Shown: positions 8,423 to 17,898, counted from the first letter of the stretch. The stretch is DNA of 49,076 bases from an uncultured Collinsella sp. (GCA_900544645.1 UQWG01000010.1:1-49076), one strand, 5' to 3'. Notes: generated by a model from the letters alone, not told the origin. Numbers and translations: made by a program.

Positions 8423-9121
8423 ATGGCTTTCCCGATTCGCAAAGACGTTGCGCACTCCTTGCGTTGTGTGATCGCGGCCATTTTCTGCATTGCTGCGTTC
8501 GCCGCTCCTGCCCACGCGTTTGCCGATGCTCCTGCGATTGTCTATGACGGAAACGCACGACAGCTGACGGTCTCGGGGACGACGGGCTCCTCGGGGGAGC
8601 CCGATCTGTTTCCCGCCTTTAAAGGCCTAATGCCCGGCGATGCGCGCGAGCAGCAGATCGAGGTTCGTGCCACGGGCGTAAAGTCCCAGGTACGCGTGTT
8701 TGTGCGGGCCGTTGTCGATCACGAGACGGCACACCTGCTGTCGCCCATTACTTTAACGGCGTCGGCTGGCGATGCGTCTGACGGTTGGCTCCAGACGGGA
8801 ACGCCGGGCAGCGTGTTCGCCTATCCCACGCAGGTCGCCACGTTCACGAGCGATGGCAGCACGGTGCTCAATCTGCAGCTGAGTGTCCCGACGTCGGTGG
8901 GCAACGAGCTTGCCGACGCAAACAAGACCATTCGCTGGGAGATCACCGCCGAGGACGATGGCGAAACAATTCCTGCGCAGCCCGCTGGCTCCAAAAAGCC
9001 CAGCCTGTTTGGCCTGGCTGCGACGGGCGACAACTCGCTCGCTCTGCTTTTGACGCTGCTAACGCTAGCGATTATCGCTTTCATGGCTGCGCTGATCTTG
9101 TCCCGAAGGAATAAACGCTAG
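8423..9121 (+). CDS. Small LAATG wall-anchored surface protein
   Basis: 232 residues, starting 2 bp after the previous stop with GGAGG as ribosome site. Residues 1-33 are a classical Sec signal peptide ending AHA. The middle is a beta-rich extracellular domain of about 150 residues that I do not recognise. The C-terminus carries LAATGD (codons 9014-9031), a 22-residue hydrophobic helix and the basic tail SRRNKR, a complete sorting signal. LAxTG is the form associated with class E sortases of high-GC Gram-positives. As the last gene of the locus and the only covalently anchorable product in it, it may be the base that holds the SipW-dependent structure on the wall. No sortase gene is present in this window. 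Confidence 0.85.
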   Translation: MAFPIRKDVAHSLRCVIAAIFCIAAFAAPAHAFADAPAIVYDGNARQLTVSGTTGSSGEPDLFPAFKGLMPGDAREQQIEVRATGVKSQVRVFVRAVVDHETAHLLSPITLTASAGDASDGWLQTGTPGSVFAYPTQVATFTSDGSTVLNLQLSVPTSVGNELADANKTIRWEITAEDDGETIPAQPAGSKKPSLFGLAATGDNSLALLLTLLTLAIIAFMAALILSRRNKR

Positions 9122-9140
9122 GTCCATCTTCTAAATGCAA

Positions 9141-9267
9141 TGCCCTCCCGGGTGGCGGGCACGAAGTTCCCTGCTCTACAGTCCTGCGCAAGACGGAAGC
9201 CACATTAAGTGGCTTCCTTTGCGTGCGGAACTCGCGATGAACTTCGTGCCCGCCACCCGGGAGGGCA
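9141..9267. repeat. 29-bp perfect inverted repeat enclosing a small hairpin
   Basis: Positions 9141-9169 and 9239-9267 are exact reverse complements over 29 bases (core GCCCTCCCGGGTGGCGGGCA), separated by 69 bases that include the terminator hairpin at 9195-9217. The arms are longer than a terminator needs, so this looks like a foldback or MITE-like insertion around the operon's end. Confidence 0.85.
9195..9217 (+). terminator. Hairpin terminator of the surface operon
   Basis: GGAAGCCAC, a 5-base loop ATTAA and GTGGCTTCC, followed by TTT. It lies 74 bases after the stop of the LAATG gene and inside the larger foldback. A similar small hairpin with a different sequence ends the sulfatase gene at 14442-14464. 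Confidence 0.7.
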
Positions 9268-9357
9268 CCCCTTTCTTGATGGAAGGCCTAATAAGCTGAT
9301 AATTCCATGCCCGGATGCGTCCAGAGTAGGACGGGCTTTCCGGATGGGCAGGGTCTT

Positions 9358-9774
9358 GGAAACTGTGTCCCAGAATTCGCCTTTGGAATGGGACGTAGTT
9401 TCCCGTTGAGGTGCTTTGCGGAAAGTGCATCCCACTCTGGGCGGTCGAAGTGGGACACACTTTCCCAAAGGCGCTCCAACGGGAAATTGCGTCCCATTAT
9501 TCGGTCAAGAAACGGGATGCATTTTCCCAATGAGAGCAAAACCGGAAAATGCATCCCACAATCAGCCCTCAAAGTGGGACGCCGTTTCCCAATGAGGCTC
9601 AAGCGGAAAATGCATCCCGGAATTTGCGCTCAAAGTGGGATGCGGTTTCCGGTTGAGGGTCTAAGGGGAAAGTGCGTCCCAGAATCGACGCTTGAAATGG
9701 GATGCAGTTTCCCGATGAGGCACTCGACGGAAAATACATCCCAGAAATGGCCTTTGAGCTGGGATAAGATTTCC
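9358..9774. repeat. Tandem array A: seven ~62-bp hairpin units
   Basis: Units begin at about 9358, 9420, 9482, 9544, 9605, 9667 and 9729 (spacing 61-62). Each has an inner dyad: a left arm like GGAAAATGCATCCCA, about 20 variable bases, a right arm like TGGGACGCACTTTCC, then a linker like AATGAGGCTCAAC. A decayed eighth copy may lie at 9313-9350. Unit length is not a multiple of three and frames stay open on both strands, so I do not read it as coding. The same unit forms array B at 14080-14432. Confidence 0.9.
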
Positions 9775-9793
9775 GCGGCATCTCGGATTCTCA

Positions 9794-9866
9794 AAAATGA
9801 GACACGCCGTTGGCGAAAATGAGACACGTGATATCGGGCATCGGATGTATCATTTGCAAAAATGAG
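9794..9866. repeat. Three short direct repeats AAAATGAG(ACACG)
   Basis: AAAATGAGACACG occurs at 9794-9806 and 9816-9828, and the shorter AAAATGAG at 9859-9866. The steps are 22 and 43 bases, near one and two multiples of two helical turns. They lie just upstream of the large adhesin gene. They could be binding sites for its regulator or the decayed end of a transposon; I cannot decide between these. Confidence 0.6.
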
Positions 9867-9897
9867 TCCACTCCACTCGAATAAAGCGAGGTCCCTC

Positions 9898-12800
9898 ATG
9901 TACGTTCCACACCCCCGTATCCGTAGGCTGTCGAAAATCCCGCTTGTTGGGACGGCGGCGCTTGCTGCGTTGATCGCCACGAGCGTCGCCTGCTTCACGG
10001 CCACGCCCCAGGTTGCCCAGGCGGCAGACGCGCCCGCAATCACCGATATGACCGAGCAGGATTATCAAGCCCTGGGTCTGGGCACGAGCGAGGACATTCC
10101 GGCCGATACCGTTGGCCCCTATTCCACTGATACCCCCCACGACGTTTGCCACGCGCAGCGAGGTCTATATGGCAGCTAACGGTAGCCATGGCAATCGCTA
10201 CACTCTGCGCGACAAGCTCGAGAACGTCGAGCGCGGTGACATTGGCGGCAGCAGCAAACTCACCGATGGCTATGGAAGTGTGTGGGGCGCCGCAAAGTTC
10301 TGGCAAAACGTCAACAACTTCGATACGAACAGCGATCTCTACAAGCATAGCGACTACGGTGGCGGCACCTGGTCGTACCTAAGCAACAATGAGTCCTCAA
10401 CAGTACTCGCCAACGACAACAACGGTTTCTCGGGCATTCACGCCACGAGTGTTGAGTTCTGCAGCGACGCCAGCACGGGCAAAAAGAGCCGCGTTGCCGA
10501 GCTCCGTGCCTACGGCGACAGTTCCTCCACGACGATTGACGGCAAGTCATACGCCGGAAAGGTTGAGCTGGTCCTCTACTCGTTTAGCAACGGGCGTACG
10601 CGCACTCTCGACACACACCTGCCGGTGACGGTCAACACTAATATGATGTACGAAGGCCGTTTTAAGTACCTGGATGCCGGTTACCTGCAAGAGCACGACG
10701 CCGTCTTTGATGTCGAGGCGGGCGATGTCGATGGCGACGGCGTCGACGAGCTTTTTGTCTACGCGGGCTGCTATGTCGACGAGAACGGCGTGCGCAAGGC
10801 TGTAGTCGACATGTATGACTTGGAGGGCGGCAACTGGAAGCAAAGCGTCGTCAAGATCGATGCCGGTAACGCCGCGGACTACACCACGCACAACAAGGGC
10901 GGGAACGACTCCTGGACGCAGCTTCAGTCAGCTCCTGTCGTTTCGCTAGCGGCCGGCGACCTCGATCGCGATTTTTGCGATGACCTCGCCATCGTGGTCT
11001 CGGCACCCTACGGCAAGAAGAATATTGATAAGTCGACGCATTGCGAGCTGTTTTCGTGGGATGCATCCAAGGGTGCGCTCGTCCATGTCGATGCTCTGGG
11101 CGACGCGGGCGCAATCTCCCTCTCCGCGAACGGCAAGACCATGGTCGCTGCGAATGCGACGTTCGGCACGTTTGCCGCCTACGATGAAGAAGGAAAGAAG
11201 ACGGGTGAAACCGTCACGGGCCTTATTCTTGCGGGCTATGACTGGCAACGCAGCGCTTTTGATTACGGCGCTTCTGACGGCAGTAAGGGGCTGTACGGCG
11301 CGCTGTACCGCTACGCGTATTATGACTCGGAGTCTGGCGAGTTCAAGCTTTCCGATTGCAAGGAATACAGAGACGGGCTCCTCGCCTCCTATGGGCTGAT
11401 GCATGTGCCCAACAGCGCATGGAAGGATAGCGCTCAGGATAAGCGCTATCCGTGCACCTTGGCGCCTATTGCCCTTGCCACTGCCAACCTTGACGGCCTG
11501 TCCGAGCAGCTGGCGGTCGACGAGGTGCTCGTGGGCGGCGATGTGTTCCGCGACTTTGCCTGCAACACGGCACAGAGCGGGGCTCAGGGCTTGGGGTCCA
11601 TGGTCGGAACCATGAGCATGAGCGGTCAGCAATACAACAGCAGCAACAAGCATGACCACAAGGGTATAGAGCAGGTGTGGATCAGCGACGTCAAGGCGGG
11701 CAGCGTCTCGGGTTCGGACCGCTATAACGAGAGCTTTATCGCCGTGGTGGGCAAGCACCGCGACGAGGACCTGCGCAAGAACGATGACTACTATTGGATG
11801 ACCGCCTCGCATTTTTCGCTCGACGAGAACGGAAAGGTGCGCCGCGGCGAGGAGCAGGTGATTAGCGAGAGCAACCGTCGCGGCACTACCTACGGCACAT
11901 TTATCTCGCTCGCGCTGCCCGATGTCGACAACGACAGCGTCAAGATCACGTACAAGGACCGCTACAAGGTCTATACCAACCCGCGCGTGCTTGCCGTGCT
12001 GCAGGATGCGCCCTATGTTGAGGATCTGGAGCAGGCATACGGCTATCTGGTGTTGGGCGGCACGTCATACGGAGAGGAAAAGGGCACGGGGACATCCCAG
12101 GGCTATAGCATTGGCGCCGAGTTGGGCGTTGCCGTCGAGGTGCAGACCGGTCCGCCCCTGGTCGCGATGAATGCTTCAGTCGATTTTGCCGCCGAGGGAT
12201 GCTATGACTACCGGAGCGAGCGCACGGTCAGCGCAAGCGTAAGCTATGAGTCGCATGCCGGCGAGGGTGACAAGACCGTGCTCTACACGATTCCGATGGT
12301 CTATTACGAGTATGAGATCGAAAATGAGGAAACTGGTGGCAAGGGCGTGATGGCGGCGCCCGTGTCGCTCGGCGCGCAGACCTCGGTCGTTAATGTCGAG
12401 GCCTATGACCGCATTGCCAAACAGCACAATATGACGCCGCTCAGCTACTTTTTGACCAACCGGTCGGGAGAACCCGGAACCTATCAAACGACGCTCAACG
12501 GCGAGACTCCCGTTGGGGATTCCTTTGGCCTGGGCAAGCCTGGCGTAACGCGCGCCTACACGCACGATGGGTTTAACGGCGCCGCCGCGCAGTCGGGGGC
12601 GAGCATTGAGCAGACCATCGAAGTCGAGGAGGGCAAGGAGCAGGAGCTCGAGCTCGGCTTGACGCTGAACGGCAGCGTTGTCATGGGCGCGAAGCTCGCA
12701 AAGCACGAGTTGTTTGGCGGCCTGTGCTTTGGTGCCAACGCCGGCTTTACTACGGGTAACTCCTCGAGTGAATCGACCGAATACGGCGGCACCGTCGACA

Positions 12801-13990
12801 ACCTGCCCGAGGCCGCGCAGGGCAAGTACGGTTTTGTGTGGCGTCTGGGCGTCAACGCGGTGGATGTCGACAAGTTCGAGGCAGACTCGGGCGACAAGCT
12901 CGGCACCAAGGACACCGACCAGTTCTGGATCGTGGGCTATGACGTTAAGGACGTCGAGATGCCCGACGCGCCGGCCGTGACGGGCTTTACGGCAAACGCC
13001 GTCGATTCGACCAGCGTTACGTTTAGCTGGGACGATGTACTCGCAAACAAGAGTGGCTTTAGCTACGGCGTGGGCATGCTGCAGAGCAATGCGGCGGATG
13101 CGGTCGTCAATAGCTGGAAGATTGCCGACAACACGCAGACCTCGCTCAAGTGGGATGGGCTGCAGCCCAATACGGAGTATCGATTCGCCATCGCCGCCGT
13201 TAAGAATGGATCCACGACCGAAACAGGTATTCGCTCGGCAATCATCACGGTCAAGACCATGCCTGATGGCATGACGATGACCGTGAGCGGACCTGCGGCG
13301 GATGCTGCGGAGGGGTCGGATCTTGGATACGACTCTTCGGTTGAGCGCGCGGCGGGAAGCCACCTGACGCTCTCGGCGATTGGCCATGTGAAGCAACTCG
13401 GTGCCGACGATAGCGAAACAGGGCTGGCACCGACCTATATGTGGTACCGCAAGGGCCGCGGCGAGACAGAGTTTAAGCTCGTGGGTGCCGATGGCAACCT
13501 CGCGGCTGGAACGGCCTCAAGGCTCGAGATTGACCTGACCGCAGACGATGACGGTGCGCAGTATTACTGCCACGTGGGATACAACGACGTGGGCCTCGAC
13601 ACCGGCACGACGCTCGTGAATATCGAGGCCGAGGAGACGGCGCCCACAACGGTGAACGCCACCCCGATCCGCACGCGCCGCCTGTTCTCACAGGCAAGTG
13701 CGGGCGCCAAGAAGTTCCTGGACCATACGCTGGTAAACACCGCCGGCCCAACCGATTCCGAAGGCTCAAAGGACCCCGAGACTCCTGAGACCCCGACGAA
13801 CCCGGACAAGCCCAAGTCCGACAACGGAGCTAAGATCGACACCAAGGTCAAGACTACGACCACAGCGAAGAACCTCGCAAACACCGGCGACCAAACATTC
13901 GCCCTAGTCGCCACCGCAGCAGCAGCAGCGGGAGCAACGCTCGTAGTGATAGCCCTCATCATGCTGATCAAGCGCCGCAAGACCCACTAG
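9898..13990 (+). CDS. Large LANTG-anchored surface protein, frameshifted at a C6 tract
   Basis: The reading frame from ATG 9898 (GAGG site 6 bases upstream; an in-frame ATG also exists at 9862) encodes a signal peptide ending AQAAD and about 80 residues, then stops at 10179. The rest is open in the +1 frame from 10112 to 13990. Removing one C from 10133-10138 joins them as DTPTTFATRSEVY and gives about 1,363 residues. The main part has an FG-GAP/VCBS-like calcium loop (DVDGDGVDELFVYAG, near 10725-10765), long beta-rich stretches, a fibronectin-III domain (about 12965-13260), an Ig-like domain ending AQYYCHVGY (about 13430-13620), a Pro/Thr-rich stalk and the sorting signal LANTGD, hydrophobic helix, KRRK. 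Wall-anchored adhesin is the best reading. Whether the break is real, phase-variable or an assembly error is open. Confidence 0.82.
10133..10138 (+). other. Homopolymeric C6 tract at the frameshift point
   Basis: Six C residues near codon 79 of the large surface protein. With five C the signal-peptide frame joins the 3.9-kb body frame; with six it stops 41 bases later. The site could be a slip-strand switch, a +1 ribosomal slip on CCC-C, or a base-calling error. Confidence 0.75.
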
Positions 13991-14016
13991 TAGCCAGTCG
14001 AACATATCGACAACCC

Positions 14017-14055
14017 AAAAACCCGGGTAGCCAAAAAACAGGCCACCCGGGTTTT
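14017..14055 (+). terminator. Terminator of the LANTG surface protein gene
   Basis: The stem AAAACCCGGGTAGCC (14017-14032, one extra A) pairs with GGCCACCCGGGTTTT (14041-14055) with one mismatch and an A-rich loop, about 27 bases after the stop. It ends in TTTT then CTGTT, so it is a good intrinsic terminator. Confidence 0.85.
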
Positions 14056-14079
14056 CTGTTGAGTGGAGACTCCGCAAGC

Positions 14080-14432
14080 GGAAACTGCATCCCACAATTA
14101 GCGCCCGGAACGGGACACATTTTCCGTCAAGCCCTCATCCGGAAAATCCATCCCAGTTTGAGCGCCCAAACCGGGACGCACTTTCCCAAAGGGTCCTCAA
14201 CGGGAAACTGCGTCCCATAATTAGGCCGAGAAATGGGATGAACTTTCCCAATGAGAGCCAACCGGAAACCACGTCCCAGAATCAGCCCCCAAAGTGGGAC
14301 GCACTTTCCCAACGAGCCTCAACCGGAAAATACATCCCGGAATCCAGCTGAATAGTGGGACACACTTTCCCAATCGGGTCCCAAGCGGAAACTGCATCCC
14401 ATTCCAGACAAGAATTCCGGGACACACTTTCC
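14080..14432. repeat. Tandem array B: six ~62-bp hairpin units
   Basis: Units begin at about 14080, 14141, 14203, 14264, 14325 and 14387. They have the same dyad plan and the same orientation as array A: left arm GGAAANTGCRTCCCA, a short spacer often starting GAATC or AATTA, right arm GGGACRCACTTTCC, linker AATGAG-like. The two arrays bracket the 4.1-kb surface gene and nothing else apart from the short repeats and terminator. Confidence 0.9.
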
Positions 14433-14441
14433 GCAAACAAA

Positions 14442-14464
14442 GAAGGCCACATAACGTGGCCTTC
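14442..14464 (-). terminator. Terminator of the sulfatase gene
   Basis: GAAGGCCAC, loop ATAAC, GTGGCCTTC. Read on the minus strand it is followed by TTTGTTTG, so it serves the gene ending at 14522. Confidence 0.8.
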
Positions 14465-14521
14465 AACTTATATATGCCTCCGCCTGGACAGACGTTTCAG
14501 TTGTGGCTCAGCAGCTAGTAG

Positions 14522-16837
14522 CTACTTAATCTTGGTCGTACCCGGTGCCAGGTTGGGGTCGGTTTCATTGGCCTCGGTCTGGAAGTGCTCCGTATAGACG
14601 TTCTTTCCGTCGCGGAACATCTCGTAGTACTGCATCTTGGCGTAATCCTCGCGCGCCTTGGTGGCGGCTGCGGCAGCGGCGTCGTCGCCGGTGACGTTGG
14701 AGGAAAGCGCCCAGCGCAGGCTGGCGTCCTCGTAGCCCACGGAGTTGATAGCGGGCAGCGACTCGCGCAGCGTCATGTGCGCCTTCTGATAGTCGGTCAG
14801 CGGTGCGCCGATCAGCTGCATCAGCTGCGTGGACAGGTAGTTGGTGGACAGGTCGTCGACCTCGCTTGTCTGGTCGCAGCCGGCAACGTCGTAGTTAGCC
14901 CAGATGATGTAGTCGGTCTGCCACAGGCGCTCCTGATGCGTGGCATCGTCTTCGCCGGTAAACCACTTATCGTTGAACTTGGACGGGAAGAACGGCTGGT
15001 GATCGCCCCAGAACACCACGACCACCTTGCGGTCGAGCTTGCTCAGGGCGTTGAGGAAGTAGCGCAGCGCCTGGTCGGACTGCTCGATGCACGAGACATA
15101 CTCGTCGACATCGGAGAGCGTGCCGTCCTCGACAGTCTTGGCGTCCAGATCGGTCGTGTCGATATTCAGGTGCATCTGCTTATCGACCGGCAGCAGACCC
15201 GTATCGTAGCCCGAGTGGTTCTGCATGGTCACGTCGAAGATAAACTGCGGATCGGCGTTCTGGTTGAGCAGCTCAAGAATCTTGTCGTAGGTCGCCTGGT
15301 CGGTCACCATGCCGCGCAGGGTATCGGCGCCCTGGAAGTCGTTGATGGACAGGAACTGGTCAAAGCCAAAGTCCTTGTAGACGTTCTCGCGGTTCCAGTT
15401 GGTCGCGTGGTTGGGGTGCATAGCCGTGGTGGAATAGCCGAGCGATTTGAACTGCTCTGCCAGGTTCCCGGTCGTCTCCATGTTGTAGATGGTGTAGGGG
15501 TACACGCCCGAGCCCAGGTTGGCCATGGAGTTGCCGGTCATAAACTCAAACTCGGTATTGGCCGTGCCGCCGCCGTAGGCGCTCACGTAGAGCTTGCCGC
15601 GGCTGAGGCAGTTGGACAGGCTCTTAAAGTACTGCGGACCCTCGTAGCCGGCGCGCATGTTCTGGTAGATGGATAGGTCCGAGAAGGTCTCGTTCATGAT
15701 GGCGATGACCGTAGGCTTCTCGCTGTCGAACTGCTCCTTTGCGGCGGCGCGCTCGTCGCTCTTGGCCGCGTCGGACTTGTCGTAGGCCTTGGCATACTTT
15801 TTGAGCGTGGCCTTGGCATCGTCGACGGAGTAGTCGGCGGGTTTGGGCGGCTTGATGGACTGTGCCGCACTAATAAAGGCGGGCAGGTAGCCCTCGCGCC
15901 AGTAGCTCTCGAGCGGGCGCCAGGTGTAGACGGTGATGCCGAGGGTGTTGTAGTAGTCGATAAGCGTGGCGTGCGCGGTCACGCCGCCCAGGCACAGCAC
16001 GGCGACGAGCAGATTGGTGAGCAGCATGCGCTTGGCGTTGGCGGCGCCCTTCTGACGGTGCGGTGCCACCAGGCCGGCGCACTCGCACAGCAGCATGGCG
16101 ATGGCGGTAAAGCCCATGGACAGCACGCAGAACAGTGAGATCGAGAAGGTGTAGCCGGTGCCGGCGACCGCGGCGGCGGTGGAGATGGCCGAAAGGTCGC
16201 CCGGCTGGATGGGCATGGATTTAAACGTGATGACGAAGAACTCGGCAATGCCCAGGACAAAGAGAGCAAAGGCCAGGACCGCGGGAGCTGCGCCGTGGCG
16301 CTGGAACAGGAAGAACAGGCCGACCATGAGCGTGGTGATGATGGCCCACTCGAGCAGGATGCACAGGGGGTAGACCCAGGTAAAGTCGTGGTTGGACGAG
16401 ACCTCCATGCCCAGCAGCGCAAAGACGCCGGCGAGCAGCAGGCATAGGACGGCGGCGACGAGCGGTTTGCCCACAAAGGCGCCGCGCAGGCGGGCGAGCT
16501 TGCCGGTGGGGGCGGGGGCGTCGGGCCCGGCGAACGCAAAGACGCGCGGGGCGATGCGGTCGCGGGCGATGCTGGCCCAAGCGCAGCCGGTGAGGATGGC
16601 GTTGGTCAGGATGAGCATCACAAAGGCGAGCGGCTCGTTTTGCGCGACGAGGCCAATAGCGCCCCAGACGGTCAAAAAGAGCTGGAACAGGCCGAAGGCG
16701 ACGCTCCACCCAAGAGCGCTTTTGGCAACGGTGCCCGACTGAGCGCGAATGGCCTTGGCTTCGCGCAAAACAAGGTAGACGGTCGCCGCAAGACCGACGA
16801 GCGAGATGGCGGCAGCGAACATGCTGAGACTCCTCAC
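14522..16837 (-). CDS. LTA-synthase-like membrane sulfatase (phosphoglycerol transferase)
   Basis: 771 residues. Residues 1 to about 310 hold roughly eight hydrophobic segments, more than the five of classical LtaS. The extracellular sulfatase-fold domain runs from about 370 to 690. The nucleophile motif is IAIMNETFSDLSIY (Thr near 383). Other family signatures are EFMTGNSMANLGSG, the FDVTMQNHSGY strand and the metal site WGDHQPFF. The enzyme class transfers glycerophosphate from phosphatidylglycerol to a glycolipid or polymer outside the membrane. It stands alone, convergent with the surface locus and with a terminator of its own. Lipoteichoic-acid-like polymers of Coriobacteriia are poorly known, so the exact acceptor is uncertain. 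Confidence 0.88.
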   Translation of the reverse strand: MRSLSMFAAAISLVGLAATVYLVLREAKAIRAQSGTVAKSALGWSVAFGLFQLFLTVWGAIGLVAQNEPLAFVMLILTNAILTGCAWASIARDRIAPRVFAFAGPDAPAPTGKLARLRGAFVGKPLVAAVLCLLLAGVFALLGMEVSSNHDFTWVYPLCILLEWAIITTLMVGLFFLFQRHGAAPAVLAFALFVLGIAEFFVITFKSMPIQPGDLSAISTAAAVAGTGYTFSISLFCVLSMGFTAIAMLLCECAGLVAPHRQKGAANAKRMLLTNLLVAVLCLGGVTAHATLIDYYNTLGITVYTWRPLESYWREGYLPAFISAAQSIKPPKPADYSVDDAKATLKKYAKAYDKSDAAKSDERAAAKEQFDSEKPTVIAIMNETFSDLSIYQNMRAGYEGPQYFKSLSNCLSRGKLYVSAYGGGTANTEFEFMTGNSMANLGSGVYPYTIYNMETTGNLAEQFKSLGYSTTAMHPNHATNWNRENVYKDFGFDQFLSINDFQGADTLRGMVTDQATYDKILELLNQNADPQFIFDVTMQNHSGYDTGLLPVDKQMHLNIDTTDLDAKTVEDGTLSDVDEYVSCIEQSDQALRYFLNALSKLDRKVVVVFWGDHQPFFPSKFNDKWFTGEDDATHQERLWQTDYIIWANYDVAGCDQTSEVDDLSTNYLSTQLMQLIGAPLTDYQKAHMTLRESLPAINSVGYEDASLRWALSSNVTGDDAAAAAATKAREDYAKMQYYEMFRDGKNVYTEHFQTEANETDPNLAPGTTKIK

Positions 16838-17036
16838 AAACTTAAAACCTACGAAAGCGGGGGTTTACCCGATTGTTACCTAAATATGCGCTGCATTTGC
16901 GGGCTGCGCACAACAACCAGCCATATTAACGCGCATGCGCGGCGGTGTGGCGCAATGTAGTGGCGACCTGCGCGATAATGGACGGGAATTACACGGAAAC
17001 GTAAAGGCTTCTTAAAGAATTGGCGAGGATGAGGCG

Positions 17037-17885
17037 ATGAACGAGCAGGTTTGCACCAAGGCTGTGGATACGTGCGGCTATCCGGTCGAGACGACGGGCA
17101 ATGCGGTGCTGGACACGTTGGAGCACCGTTCCTCCACGCGTGCCTTCGCGCGTGATGACGATGACCGTCCCGTGGCGGTGACCGACGAGCAGCGGGCGGC
17201 GATTCTGCATGCGGCGAGTCGTGCGCCGTCGGCGGGCGCCATGATGATGTATTCCATCGTGAGCATCCGCGAGCAGGCAACGCTCGACCGCCTGGCCGAC
17301 CTGTGCGACCACCAGCCCATGATCGCCAAGGCGCCCTGGGCACTAATATTTGTGGTCGATTATGCCAAGTGGATCGATCTGTTTGAGCACGTGGGCTGCT
17401 TTGAGCCCGAGTTTGTCGAGCGCACGGGTAAGGCGCCCCGCCGCGCGCCGGGTTTGGGCGACTTTGCCATCGCGGCCCAGGACGCCGTGATCGCCGCGCA
17501 AAACGCCGTGGTTGCCGCCGAGGCTCTGGGCCTGGGGAGCTGCTATATCGGTGATATCGTCGAGAATGCCGAGGAAGTTGCCGAGCTGCTCGATCTGCCG
17601 CCCTATACCATGCCGCTGTCGATGCTCATCATCGGCACGCCCCGCAAGGAGCGCCCGGCTATTGCGCATCCCGTGGTGAACCTGGTGCACGAGGAGCGCT
17701 ACTGCCGCGCCGATGCTGCGACCATGGACGCGCAGGTGGCCGAGATGGACGCGATGTTCCGTCCGCATGCCCGCGAGGTAGGCGAGCGCGTGGTGGATAT
17801 CTACACCCGCAAGCACACGAGCCCCTTTATGGCCGAGATGAGCCGTTCCATGGAGTGGTGGTTCAAAAACTGGCTCGGCAAGTAA
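17037..17885 (+). CDS. Nitroreductase family protein
   Basis: 282 residues, somewhat longer than the usual 170-220 because of a C-terminal extension. The start at 17037 has GAGGATGAGG before it. The FMN-binding core begins with LEHRSSTRAFA (the typical RRSxRxF pattern), then APSAGAMMMYSI, and later EALGLGSCYIGDI, the standard motif near the isoalloxazine ring. The tail ends with a Trp-rich segment EWWFKNWLGK. These enzymes use FMN and NAD(P)H to reduce nitro compounds, quinones or flavins; the natural substrate cannot be read from sequence. It stands alone, divergent from the sulfatase gene, with a dispersed hairpin repeat directly after its stop. Confidence 0.88.
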   Translation: MNEQVCTKAVDTCGYPVETTGNAVLDTLEHRSSTRAFARDDDDRPVAVTDEQRAAILHAASRAPSAGAMMMYSIVSIREQATLDRLADLCDHQPMIAKAPWALIFVVDYAKWIDLFEHVGCFEPEFVERTGKAPRRAPGLGDFAIAAQDAVIAAQNAVVAAEALGLGSCYIGDIVENAEEVAELLDLPPYTMPLSMLIIGTPRKERPAIAHPVVNLVHEERYCRADAATMDAQVAEMDAMFRPHAREVGERVVDIYTRKHTSPFMAEMSRSMEWWFKNWLGK

Positions 17886-17898
17886 CGAATGCGGCGAT

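Noticed and set aside
9205..9822. Overlapping frames on both strands through array A giving peptides such as GKCVPF and GTHFP repeats
   Set aside because: The 61-62-bp unit is not a multiple of three and its dyad makes similar frames on both strands. The peptides are a by-product of the hairpin repeats.
9358..14432. Arrays A and B as CRISPR
   Set aside because: Both halves of the unit and the linker are conserved, there are no variable spacers of constant length between identical repeats, and no cas genes are present.
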